The notes under the pieces are model-generated. The model searched no databases. It was not told the origin of the DNA and saw only the letters and a list, made by a program, of their open reading frames with translations. Of a DNA stretch of 19,017 nucleotides, positions 8,131 through 17,411 are shown one piece after another (position 1 is the stretch's first letter; each line of letters opens with the position of its first letter). Source of the stretch: Pelagophyceae sp. CCMP2097 (taxonomy: Eukaryota; Sar; Pelagophyceae); contig MU657391.1 of the NCBI GenBank assembly GCA_026770575.1, positions 33,191 to 52,207 of the forward strand, given 5' to 3'. The position numbers were made by a program, and so were the translations under genes.

Positions 8131-10938
8131 ATGATGCGCGTCGAGAGCTGGGTGGATCCCCGCGACGCGGTGTTCGCTTCGCAGTACGCGCCGCCGGCGG
8201 CGGGCCCGACGCGCGGCACCTGGGGCGGCGCCCGCTGGGACGACGGCGAAACGGGACTCCGCCTCGGCACGGCCTGGCCGGAAGATGCGTTCCATCGGTC
8301 GCTGCGCGACGGGCCGAGCGAAGACGTCTCCGCGCCGCCGGACGTCGCCGCGAGGCTGCTTCCCGCCGACGACGCGGCGCCGCCGGCCGCCGCGCACTCC
8401 GTCATCGTACAGTGCGCCTGCGACACGCGCCTCGCGAGCGATGCCCTCGCCGCCATGATCCGGCGCAGGTGCGGAGTCGGGCCAGCTGCAGAGGCGGAGG
8501 CGGCGCGACCGTGGCGAAGCGGGCCGCGGAGAGGGGGGGTGCCGAGCCCGCGCGCCATGTCCAGAAGTTGCGGCGCCTCTAGGTTGCGGGGCTCGTTCGT
8601 CTGCGCGTCGGCCGCGGCGTCCTTCGACGTGGCGCTCTCGCCGGCCTGAAGGAGAGGCCCTGAAGGAGAGGCCCATCCGGAAAGATGTCTTCGTGACGCG
8701 CTTTTCGATCAGGGGCGCATCCATCGACCTGGCTCCGTCGAGCGCGCGGGGCGCGGTGGCGTGCGCGGCCCCGCCGAGCGCGTTCGCCGCGCTGCGGCTG
8801 TGCGTGATGGCGACGTCGCCGGCGGACCGCGTGGTCCAGGTCCGCAAGGCGACGCGTGTCACCGTAAAGTTTTCGACGACAGTCGACGGCGGCACGGCGG
8901 CGGCGGGCGCCGCGGCCGTCGTCGAGACAGCCGCCCTCGCGCTGGTCCGCGACCTCGTCGTCCAGCCGATGCTGGCGGCGCGCCGGCTCCGCCGCTCGTC
9001 GGACAGCGACGGCGGTCCGGCGAGGGGCACGGCGCCGGGCCCGCTGCCGCGCGGCGCGCTCATATGCGGATCACCGGGCTGCGGGAAGACATGCCTCGCG
9101 CGCGCCGCCGCGTCGCCGCGCGCGGGCCCGGACGCGGCGCCGTACCCGCGGACGCGGTTCTGGCGCGTCCGCTGCGGCGACCTGCGCGGCCTCGGCGCTG
9201 CCGCCGCGACGGCGGCCCTTGACGGCGCGTTCCGGGCCGCGGCCGACTTTTCCGCCGACGCCGACTGCCGCGCCACGTGCACGACGGCGGCGGCGGACGG
9301 CGCGACGGACACGGACTACCGCGTCGCCGTGCTCCTCTTCGACGACGTCGAATCGCTCTGCGACGCGCGCGCGCGGGCCGGTGACGCGCCGCCGCCCCTC
9401 GTGCGCAGGCTGCGTGCCCTCACGCGGCGCGCAGCCGCGCTTTCGTCGAATTCGGGCCACGTCGTCGTCCTCGCGGCCACGAGCAAGCCGCAGCTCCTCC
9501 ACGCCAGCCTCGCGCGCGCCTTCGACCTTCGAATCGACGTCGACCCGCCAAAGGCCGGCGTGCGTACCACCTTTCGGCACCGCGGGGGCAGAGTCGCCGG
9601 TTCTGGACGCGCCTGCGCAGGAGCGTTTGCGCATGCTTGGCGCGCTGCTGGGCGGCGCACCGGCGGACGTGCTGAATTCCGTCGCCGACCGCACCATCGG
9701 CTTCGTCCTCGGGGACCTCGCCAAGCTCTGCTCTGCCGCGCGGCGCCTCGCCGATGAGGGCGACGCGGACGAGGCGGCTCCAGGGGTCGCGGGAGTCGCG
9801 TTCGATTGCGGGGCGCCGCCGGCGGTCCGACCTTTACACGAGCGTCACTTCGACGCGGCGCTGGCGCTGGTCGGCCCGCCGGCGGCGCTGCGGGGCTACG
9901 CAGTCGAGGCTCCTTCGACGCGGTGGGCCGACGTCGGCGGGCAGCGCGCGGCCAAGCTGGCGCTGCGGCAGGCCGTGGAGTGGCCCGTGCAGCGCGCGGC
10001 GGCGTTTGCGAACTTTCGCCTGCGGCCCGCGCGTGGCGTGCTGCTCCACGGGCCGCCCGGCTGCGCCAAGACGCTCCTCGCGCGTGCTGCGGCAAAAGAG
10101 GCGAGGTGCGCCTTCATCGCGCTGTCGGGCGCCGACGTCTACTCGCCCTACGTCGGCGAGGCTGAGGCCTCGGTGCGACGCGCGTTTGCCGCCGCCGCCG
10201 CCGCCGCGCCGGCCATTTTGTTCTTCGACGAGGTAGATGCCCTCGTCTGCGACCGCGGTGCCGGCGGCGGCGGCGACCGCGTCGAGGCGCGCGTCCTGGC
10301 GACGTTCCTCACGTGCATGGACGGCGTCGGCGGCGGGAACGCGGGCGTTCTCGTCGTCGCGGCGACGAACAGACCCCACGCCATCGACCGCGCGCTGCTG
10401 CGGCCCGGCCGCCTCGAGGCGCAGGTGCACGTCGCGCTGCCTGGGAATGAAGACCGCCTCGACGTCCTCCGCGTCCACACGCGGGCCTGCGCCCTCGCCG
10501 CCGACGTCGACTTCGCCGACGTCGCGCGGCGGACGCGCGGCCGGTCCGGCGCCGAGCTGCGGCAAGTCGTCTCCGACGCAGGCTACGCCGCGCTGCGCCG
10601 CGTCATCCGGGCAGACGAGGCGCGCGGCGCAGACGAGGCGCGCGGCGCAGACGCGTGCGTGGCCGCGGGTGCGGGGCTCCGACGGTCGCCGCGACGGCGC
10701 CGACTTTAGGCTCGTCGCCGAAGATGCCTGCCTGCGTGCGTGCGACGTCGAGGCGGCGCTGGGCGCGCCGCGGCAGAACCGGAACCAGAACATGCTGGTC
10801 GAGCCGCGCAACGACGCCGCGCCAGACCGCCGGGCGCAGTACCGCGGCGTGGACGCCGAGGAGCGCCTATCGCGGCCCGGCGCGCTCGCAGAGGCGCTGC
10901 GAAGCGCGCGTCGAGACTTCCAGGCCGCTGCACCGTGA
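8131..10938 (+). CDS. AFG2B: Type II AAA+ ATPase, AFG2B/SPATA5L1-like
   Basis: A tandem AAA+ ATPase of the CDC48/AFG2 group, which act as hexameric unfoldases. AFG2 proteins release shuttling factors from pre-60S ribosomes, and animal AFG2A/AFG2B also serve in the 55LCC complex at replisomes. The modelled exons are 8131-8468, 8713-9559, 9621-10654 and 10710-10938 (816 codons, all phases matching). D1 has Walker A GSPGCGKT (about 9067) and a Walker B-like LLFDDVESL. D2 has GPPGCAKT, then SGADVYSPYVGEAE, ILFFDEVDAL, VVAATNRP and LLRPGRL. The GPPGCAKT plus SGAD..SP(Y/F)VG combination is typical of SPATA5L1 rather than AFG2A. Introns 9560-9620 (GTGCGT...CAG) and 10655-10709 (GTGCGT...TTTAG) are firm. 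The 8469-8712 intron and first exon are tentative: that exon encodes an acidic N-terminus I do not recognise. D1 has Asp for the catalytic Glu and no Arg-finger motif. Confidence 0.88.
8645..8672. repeat. Exact 14-bp tandem duplication
   Basis: The unit cctgaaggagaggc occurs twice head to tail (8645-8658 and 8659-8672). The 14-bp length is not a multiple of three, which agrees with its position inside the proposed first intron of the AAA+ ATPase gene. Confidence 0.85.
10611..10655 (+). repeat. 18-bp in-frame tandem repeat in the AAA+ ATPase
   Basis: The unit gcagacgaggcgcgcggc is repeated exactly at 10611-10628 and 10629-10646, with a partial third copy running into the splice donor at 10655. 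It encodes ADEARG twice in a loop following D2. The repeat keeps the frame, so it probably only lengthens a surface linker. Confidence 0.85.
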
Positions 10939-10985
10939 GGCCGACGCCTCGCGTAGTCATGTGTGTGGCACGGTGCTGCCTTAGT

Positions 10986-11041
10986 CTGAGAAGGCCCCTT
11001 GCCGGTATATAAACTGAGAAGGCTCCACGCCGGTATTTAAA
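10986..11041. repeat. 28-bp imperfect tandem repeat, AT-rich ends
   Basis: Two adjacent 28-nt copies begin ctgagaaggc and end ccggtatataaa (10986-11013) or ccggtatttaaa (11014-11041). They differ at a few positions only. They lie between two convergent 3' ends and carry the only AT-rich stretch in the local sequence. Confidence 0.85.
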
Positions 11042-11045
11042 TAAA
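11040..11045 (+). terminator. Polyadenylation signal AATAAA for the AAA+ ATPase gene
   Basis: AATAAA lies 102 nt after the stop at 10936-10938. The clathrin light chain gene has the same hexamer at nearly the same distance, which supports its use. On the opposite strand the same block reads TTTATTTAAATA, which could also serve the kinesin gene. Confidence 0.5.
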
Positions 11046-11146
11046 AACCCTAGTGCTTCACGGCCGCCGCGGGTTGGAACGGCACGCTCGTCGCTGGAAG
11101 GAGTCCCGCCGAGGAAAACGGCAAAATCGGCGCCCGCGCGGGCTCT

Positions 11147-13622
11147 TCACTTCTTTGGCTTTGGCGCACCCGCCGCGGGGGCGGCGTTCTTCGACGCCTT
11201 GCCGAGCTCGACGTTGTTGACGCGCGCGGCGAAGTTGAGGGTGCACATGGTCTCGTCTGCGTTGTAGAGGACCGGGGAGACGCAGCAGAACATGAGCGTC
11301 TTGGAATCTTGCGAGAGCGAGTCCTGGAGGAGGTGCGTCAGCGTAGAGTTGCGGAAGGGGATGTGCGAGGCGCCCTGGCCGCGCGCGGCGATGACGTCGC
11401 CGAGGGCGGATAAAGACTTGTTGATCGACTGGGCCTCTTTCATCGCCTGGCCCGCGGCGCCAGACTTGTCGACGCGCTCCGACCCCGCCAAGTCGACGAG
11501 GTGCAACTTGCCCTGCGTCGCGGCGCCCGTGCGCAGGTTCTTCGAAGAAACCTCGACGGACATGATCATGTGCGACCTCGACGACTGCTCGTTCATGTTC
11601 GTCGAAGCTTGCGTCCGGTGCTTGTCCGAAATGGCCATGAGCTCCAAAACCTCGGCGTCCGACTGCGCCTCGACCTGCGTCATGTCCGGGACATAGTTGC
11701 CCTGCTCGCCGCGGCGGATCTCGAGCTTGGCTTTTCCGACGTTTGTAGCCAGCAAATCGCGGATCTGCTCGTTGTACACCTCCATCACGGAAACCTTAAT
11801 CGTGTCCTTGATCTCCGCGCGGCGCTGCTGCGACATGGAGAAGAGCTCGCGCAAAGCGCGGAGGTTACAGCCGCGGTCCTCGGGCGGGCCCGTCATGGTA
11901 AACGTCTTGCCGGACCCCGTCTGGCCGTATGCAAAAATGCAAACGTTGTAGCCGTCCAACACGCTGACGACGAGCTCCTGGATCTCGTCGAAGACGGACT
12001 GCTGCGTCGTGCCGTAGTCGAACACTCTGTCGAAGGACCACGTCTTCTCCTTTCGGTTGGACTCGACTCGGATGTCGCCGTCGGCGGGGAACGAAACGCA
12101 CTCGCTCAAGTCGTCGCCGCCGTTCTCGCGCTCGCGCCGCGAGACGGGGCGCACGCGGCAGAAGACGCGGATGTTGCCGCGCAGCTCCTGGACCAGGTTG
12201 TGCAGCCGCTTGCGCTCTGCGAGTTCGCGTCGGTACTTTTTGTCCAAGTCCGCCGCGTCGCGCTCGAGGCCGCCGCACCGCGCCGCGATCTGGTCCGCGA
12301 CGCCGCGCGAGAACGTGGGCATCAGGCGCAGCTGCTCCGTCGCCTCGCGCCGGCACCGGTCCAACTCGGGCTTCATCGCCGCGACCTGCTTGGCCAGCAG
12401 CGCCAGCGCCTTGACCGAAGTCTTGCCAGATTTCTTCGCCTTTACCACGCTCTTCTCCAGCTTGTCCTTCTCCTTGTCGAACTTGGCGCGCTCCTCCGCG
12501 ATTAAAGTCTCCACCTCCTTCTCCATGGCCGTCATGAGCTGCTCCTTTTCGTCCTTTTTCGCCTTTGTTTTCTTCTTAAAGTCCTTGCGCTCCTTCTCCA
12601 ACGTCGCGCGCAGCTCAGCCACCACGCCCTCCTCGTCGCCCGCCTGCAAAAGGGGCGGTCACGGGGCGCTGTACGCCGTCTCCCGTCTCGGATGCAGGGT
12701 TGATTGCAACGCGCCTCGAGGCGCGCGATCGTGGCGCGCAGCGACTCGACCTCTGCGTCGTTGGCGCCGCCGCCGCCGCCGCTGGCGCCCGCCGTCGACT
12801 CCATCTCCAGCGCGCGCGCGCGCGCGATGGCGACGTCGCCGTGCAGCGCGTCGATCTCCTGCTCCAGCTCGTGGATGCGCCGCTCCTAGCCGCCACGACG
12901 TCATCACCAGAGGCGCGCGCCCACCGACTCGTGCGCGGGGACGCACCGCCCCGGACGGCTCGGGCGCCGTCGGGTTCCCCCGGCCGTCAATGTACATTGT
13001 CCCCACGCGCTCGATCCTGCGCGCGCGGTCACGGCGCCGTCCCTCGAGCGAGCGAGGGGCAGGCCGCGGCGTCGGGTGCCCAGAGGGGCGCCGCGACGCA
13101 CTCGGCCGTCAGCTTCTTGTTGGCTTCGCGGAGCTGCTCGAGCTAGACAGGGGAGGCGGGGTCGCGCGAGTCGCGGGCGGGCCCGTCGTGCGTCGGCGCA
13201 CCTCGTCCGACTGCGCGCGGTTCTCCTCGGAGAAGACCCATTGGATCGACGCGTTGAACGCATCACGCTTCTCCTACGCTCGCCGCCGCGTCGGCCGCCG
13301 CCGCGTCGGCCGCCGCCGCGTCAGCCGCCACGGCGCCGGCCACGGCGCGTCGTGCGCGTCCTTCGCAGAGGGACGCACCTCGATCTCGGCCTTTGGCTGG
13401 CGGTCGATGGCCTGCGCGCGTTTCGGTCGAAGCGTGGCGCACGTATACCGGGGGCAGGTTTGGGCCCACCCGTTGGAGGAGCTCTGTGAGCTCTTGGATC
13501 TTATTCTGGAAGAGCTTGGTCAGTAGCGCCGCCTGGGACCGGCACTGCGCCTTGAGCCGCGCCGAGGACTCCACCGCGCGCCGCTCGCGGTGCAGCGCGT
13601 GCTGGAGCTCCACCGTGGCCAT
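11147..13622 (-). CDS. Kinesin-14 family motor, C-terminal motor domain
   Basis: A microtubule motor with an N-terminal coiled-coil tail and C-terminal motor, the arrangement of minus-end-directed kinesin-14 (KIFC/Ncd) proteins used in spindles and minus-end transport. The neck/motor start ELRGNIRVFCRVRP (about residue 333 of 676) is diagnostic. The motor then shows P-loop GQTGSGKT, switch I NEQSSRSH and switch II LVDLAGSE. Exons: 13622-13443, 13273-13202, 13142-13102, 13016-12947, 12885-~12715 and 12643-11147. The small exons of 72, 41 and 70 nt join in frame through GTGCG donors at 13442, 13201, 13101 and 12946. The intron ~12714-12644 fits only as GC-AG (GAG|GCGCGT...GCAG). The tail is Lys/Glu-rich heptad sequence, for example KIQELTELLQR and RIHELEQEIDAL. 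The ATG at 13622 is the first in frame, but an extra upstream exon cannot be excluded. Confidence 0.93.
12644..12714 (-). other. Probable GC-AG intron in the kinesin gene
   Basis: The tail exon frame must shift to reach the motor exon. A clean acceptor CCTTTTGCAG ends at 12644 in phase 0. No GT donor in the right phase lies near the end of the coiled coil, but GAG|GCGCGT at 12714 does (71 nt). It is the genome's usual GTGCGT donor with C at position +2. Confidence 0.55.
13281..13325. repeat. 15-bp tandem repeat, three copies
   Basis: The unit cgccgccgcgtcggc occurs at 13281-13295 and 13296-13310 and, with one mismatch, at 13311-13325. It lies inside the predicted kinesin intron 13442-13274. 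If read through, it would encode Ala/Asp runs. Confidence 0.85.
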
Positions 13623-13855
13623 CCCGAGGGCGCGGCGTTCAAAATCCGCGGGGGCGGTCCGTTTCAAGGCTCAGGTTCGTTTAGCTCGAGAACGGTGCGA
13701 CCGAGGGCCGCTGAGTCGACGAGGAACGCGACTAGTCTGTGCCTGACGAGCGGGCCCTTTTGATCCGTCGCCGAGCCTCGACGGAGCGCCCCGATCGCCC
13801 TCTCCGCGCCGTTTGCGGAGCCTCGTTTTTGCTCTTTTAAAGAAGCGGCGCGACC
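13623..13855. promoter_or_regulatory. Divergent intergenic region, kinesin / RTF2
   Basis: A 233-base head-to-head gap between the kinesin ATG (minus) and the RTF2 ATG (plus). The only AT-rich element is a TTTTTGCTCTTTTAAAG stretch ending about 12 nt before the RTF2 ATG. That is too close to be a normal TATA box unless the RTF2 leader is extremely short. It may serve the kinesin side instead. A minus-strand frame across 13664-13918 resembles no family. Confidence 0.4.
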
Positions 13856-14988
13856 ATGGGCGGCGATGGCGGCGTTATCGCGACGCAGCGCGCGTGCGTC
13901 CCCCCTGCGTGGTCGCATCCAGACGGACGCACCCGCCGCGACGGACGCAGCGCCGCGGCCCTCGCACGACGCGACGATCTAGGTTTATGCGCGGGACGTA
14001 CGGCTCGCAGCACTCGAAGGGGAACTGGCGCCAAGGGCAAAACTTCGGCGCGGGCGACACGGGCGGCGACGCCGTCGGCGGCGTGGTGCGCGCCCCCGCG
14101 ATTTTTCGCGCCGGGCGGGGCGCCCGCCGCCGGCGACTCGAGACACTTGTTCCGTAGGACCGGCGCCGCGTGCTGGCGGTGCGCGTGCGCAACTGCGCGC
14201 TGTCGGCGGAGCGGCTGGCGGCGCCCGTCGTCGCCGACGAGCTGGGCAATCTGTTTAATAAGCTGCCCCTCCTGTCGGCGCTGTCGGCGCGCGCGCTGCC
14301 CGAGCGCCTCTCGCACATCCGCGGCCTCCGCGACTTGGTCGACTGCCGCCTCGTGATGCCGACGGACCGCGACGGCGCCGCCGCCCAAGCCGGCGCTGCG
14401 GCGTACTTTTCCGGCGAGGACGCGCCCGTGACGGCCTGCCCAGTCACGGGCGAGGGCCTCGACGGCTCAAAGGCCTTTGTCGTCGTGCGCACCACGGGCT
14501 GGCTCCTCTCAGAGAACGCAGTGAAGCAGCTCGGCCACGCCGCGATGCAGCCCGAGTACGGGCCCTTTGAGAAGGCGGATTTGATCCGCGTGGCGCCCGA
14601 GGACTACGACCAAATCGTCGAAATGAACAAGGCCATGCTCGACCGCCGCGTCTCCGACAAGCTCAAGCGCAAAGAGGCCAAAAAGGCCAAGCGCGACGAC
14701 GTCCCGGCCGTGTGCGACGACGGCGACGGGGTTGAGGTGGACGCAGAGGACGGGACCGCGAAAAAGGCCAAGAAGGAGAAGCGCCTCGCGCCGCCGCCGC
14801 CGAAGCGCAAGGCTTCAGAGGCCGTCACCGAGGCGCAGCGCATCGTGCAGCTGGCCAAGGAGCGCACGGCTGCGGACCGCCACAACAGCCGCACGATCGA
14901 CGACATTTTCCACGACGACGGCGGCAAGAAACACGACCCAAAGTCCCTATTCATCACCACCGCCTCGCGGAGGTACAACCTCAACTAA
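13856..14988 (+). CDS. RTF2: Replication termination factor 2 homologue (RTF2)
   Basis: A nuclear replisome-associated protein. The family promotes fork pausing or termination in fission yeast; in animals it is removed from stalled forks by the proteasome and has links to splicing. The N-terminus MGGDGGVIATQRAFMRG matches the family signature. The RING-like region follows, with the NCALSAE and VVADELGNLFNK segments. The second domain has CPVTGEG, then TTGWLLSE and ADLIRVAP. A Lys/Glu-rich tail ends in a DPKSLFIT motif, like the conserved family C-terminus. Exons: 13856-13893, 13983-14085 and 14158-14988 (323 residues). Introns: GTGCGT...CTAG (89 nt, phase 2) and GTGCGC...CGTAG (72 nt, phase 0). 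The ATG is fixed by the conserved N-terminal motif. The zinc-ligand cysteines of the second domain are largely absent, described in the findings. Confidence 0.93.
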
Positions 14989-15181
14989 CTTACAAACGTC
15001 TCGGCCCACGCACACGATTTCGACGTCCGACGGTCTCGAGGTCGCACGGAGAATGGCGTTCTCTGTCGTTGTCTCCGGCCGCGTCGTCGGGGCTCCCGCG
15101 AGCAGCCCACTCCGTGCCGGGTCTCCCGCGTGCAGCCCGCTCCGTGCATCCCCCGGGCAAGGATTGATCCAACGCGTTCGA
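14989..15181. other. Convergent 3' intergenic region with a direct repeat
   Basis: This 193-base gap separates the stops of RTF2 and TCF25. It includes a 25-nt repeat, ctcccgcgagcagcccact... at 15093-15117 and a 23/25 match at 15123-15147, with a 30-nt period. No AATAAA is seen on either strand and no coding exon is apparent. Confidence 0.6.
15093..15147. repeat. 25-nt direct repeat, 30-nt period
   Basis: Two copies at 15093-15117 and 15123-15147 differ at two positions. They lie between convergent genes, like the 28-bp repeat at 10986-11041, but share no sequence with it. Confidence 0.75.
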
Positions 15182-17255
15182 CTAGTCGAAGAGTGAGAAG
15201 ATGGCGGCCTGGATCTCCTCGAGCGGCACGCCGGACCGCGCCTGCTCGAGGACGTGGGCGCGCAGGTCCTCGGGGAGCTGCTGCACGAGGTCGTCGAGCG
15301 CGGAATCCCGCGCGCCGCCGCCGCGCCGCGCGCCGCCCGCGGGCTGCGCGTCGTCGCGGCCGCCGCGGCCGCGGTCGTCGCGCCGGAGCACCACCCCTTC
15401 GTCGTCGTGGGCGGCGCGCGCGGCGGCCTCTGGCGAGAGCAGCGCCTCGTCGAAGCCGACTGCGGCCTCTGGGCCGAGCGACTCGTAGGCGTCTTTAAAT
15501 TCGTTGATCGGCGCGCCAACGTACTTGACCAGCGCCGAGAGCGACCAGTCGGCGTCGGCTTGTTGCAGCGCGGCCTCGGCGGCTTTCCCCGCGCCGAGGC
15601 GCAGCACCAAAGCGGCGGCGCCGTCGTGGAGCAGCCGCAGCGCGTCGGGCTGCTTCCACAGCGAACGCGACCGGAGGCAGCAGGCGTCGAGTGCGCGCGG
15701 CAGCGCGCCGAGCTGGTAGCTGCGCTTCTGCCACGTCGAATGAGTCAGCTTGCGGAACTGGTCGTGCCACAAAAGTTCGCGGAAGTCGTACTCCGTGCAA
15801 CAGTCCCGCTCAGCGTCCACGCCGCAAGCCTACACGGTATCTCACGGCGAGATCCCGGGTCGCCCCCGGCGCACGTGGTCCCGCCCGCGGCTCCGTGTAC
15901 GCCCCGCCGGACGCGGCCTCGCGCCTCGAGCATGCAGACGAGGAGGTGCGGGAAGCTGGCGAGGCAGTCTGCGACGGCCTCGACGGCTTGGGTGCGGTCG
16001 CGGCCGAGGCGGAGGAGGCAGAGGCCGCGGTTGAGGCAGATTCCCGGCATGGCGCGCGAGTCTGCCAATGCGCCGCCGTCGAGCACGGCGGCGGGTTGCG
16101 CGTCCTCGAAGAGTTCGACGGCGCCGTCCGCGGGCCGCACGCCGCAGCCGACGCCCACGGGCGTGTCGTAAAGGTCGAGCGCGTCCTGGAAGCGCTGCGC
16201 GGCGACGAAGTCGGCGTCGAGGCGCAGCAGCACAAAGCACGGGTCGCCGAGCGGGTCGAGCGAGAGCAAAGCGCCAAAGAGGTTCCTACGCCCGTCGGAT
16301 CCGCGAGCCTGCCTCGCGAGGAGAAGGGTGCGACGCACGCTGCCGTCTCGGGCGCGCCGAGCATCGCCGCCTGGCGCGCCGTGCGCTGCAACGCGGCGAA
16401 GAGCGCGACGTGCTCGGGTTCCCCGGCGTCGACGCGCCAGGCGCCGCGGAGCACGGCGTCGGCGAGGGCCTCGTATCTCGGCGCGGCGGCGTCGTACGCG
16501 TTGAGCGCGCGGCGCAGCAGCGGCGCGCAGTGCGCGCGCTGGCCGAGCTTGGCACACGCGCGCGCAAGCGTCACGAGCGTCGGCGCGTGGAACGGCGCGC
16601 GCGCGGCGAGGCGCGCCAGCTCGTTTGCGTCGCCGAACGAGGAGCGCAGCTCCTGCGTCCGCGCCGCGTAGCGGTCCGACGGCGCTGCGGTCCACCACTC
16701 GCCGCCGCCGTCGCCGCGCGCCGGCGCGGCACACTTGGACCACCGCAGGCCGCCGCGCGCGAACGTCGGCGCGTCGCCGAAGCCGCGCGGCGGCGGGCCG
16801 AAGACGTAGCGCCGCGTGTGCGTCTTCGTTTGCGCGCCGCCGCCGCCGCCGACGCCGAAGCGCGCGTCGACCTCGCGCTGCGCGTCGACGCGGTTCAGCA
16901 AAAAGCGCGGTAGCGCCGCGCCCGCCGCGGCGCTGGCGTCGGCGCGCTGTGCCGCCACGGCCGCCTCGAGCAGCTCCATGTCGCCGGCGCCGCTGTCGGC
17001 CGGCCGGGGGCCCTTGCCCTTGCCCTTCTTCTTCTTGCCCTTTGACTTCTTCGCCGCGGCGACGGGCTTCGCCGCCACCGCCGCGGCCGGCTTCGCAGCC
17101 GCCGCGGCTTCGGGCGCAGCCGCCGGCCGCGCGTCCTCGTCGGCCGAAGACTCATCGTCGCTCGAGTCGCCGAACGCGGCGAAGCCGGACGACGCCGGCT
17201 GCGTCGCCTCTTCGACTTCGTCGTCGTCCTCCTCGAACTTCGACAAGGACCACAT
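15182..17255 (-). CDS. TCF25: TCF25 / Rqc1 family protein
   Basis: The TCF25 (NULP1) family includes yeast Rqc1, a subunit of the ribosome quality control complex that handles stalled nascent chains on 60S subunits with Ltn1 and Cdc48. The N-terminus is acidic, then Ala-rich, with a Lys-rich KKSKGKKKKGKGKG block, as in relatives. LLNRVDAQREVDARFG matches the family's conserved segment preceding the repeat region. Exon 2 carries LLSLDPLGDPCFVLLRLD, the hallmark LSLxPxxDPxxxLLxID motif, and an SFPHLLVCMLEA segment. Exon 3 has WKQPDALRLL and an acidic/Arg linker. Exons: 17255-16339, 16285-15901 and 15829-15182, exactly 650 codons (human TCF25 is of similar length). Introns: 16338-16286 (GTGCGT...CGTAG, phase 2) and 15900-15830 (GTACAC...GTAG, phase 0; this donor is less certain). 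A TATA-like TTAGATATAG about 62-70 nt upstream supports the 17255 ATG. Confidence 0.9.
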
Positions 17256-17411
17256 TAACCTCTCGAGACACCTCGTCGACGGGCGCCGCTTGGAGAAGAT
17301 CGCCGAAAGTCATTTCTATATCTAAATCAATTCCCCAAACAATCCACCAGTCCCGAAGCCCGGCGACCTTATTCACGGCCATCCACAGCGCGCGCGGAGC
17401 CCCTCGCCGCG
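17256..17411. promoter_or_regulatory. Divergent promoter, TCF25 / clathrin light chain
   Basis: This 156-base head-to-head gap is AT-richer than its flanks. On the minus strand AGATATAG (near 17324-17316) is a TATA-like box about 62-70 nt before the TCF25 ATG. The plus side has no clear TATA. The gap is too short to hide a long upstream exon of the clathrin gene beyond a few dozen codons. Confidence 0.5.

Larger units (their letters stand above)
10939..11146. other. Convergent 3' intergenic region
   Basis: This 208-base stretch separates the stops of the AAA+ ATPase (plus strand) and the kinesin (minus strand). It holds the shared 3' ends. A 28-bp tandem repeat and an AATAAA signal lie here and are listed separately. 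No coding exon is seen. Confidence 0.6.

Noticed and set aside
6129..8558. Single 809-residue open frame for the transporter
   Set aside because: Its N-terminal half is Arg/Pro/Ala-rich out-of-frame sequence. The true TM1 signature lies in another frame and joins through the 7526-7480 intron. TATA evidence and the conserved motif place the start at 7879.
13281..13325. Possible CRISPR-like or satellite array
   Set aside because: Only three 15-bp units without spacers, made of GCC-rich sequence. It is a simple tandem repeat within an intron.
13664..13918. Minus-strand frame upstream of the kinesin as an extra exon or gene
   Set aside because: It has no recognisable motif, overlaps the RTF2 first exon, and starts inside the RTF2 intron. 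It is more likely chance openness in GC-rich DNA.
285..17255. Reading the frame breaks as pseudogenes or sequencing frameshifts
   Set aside because: Most breaks coincide with GT-AG pairs in matching phase, and joining them restores conserved motifs without loss. Examples are the exact 538-codon transporter and 650-codon TCF25 models. Multiple independent frameshifts would not do this.
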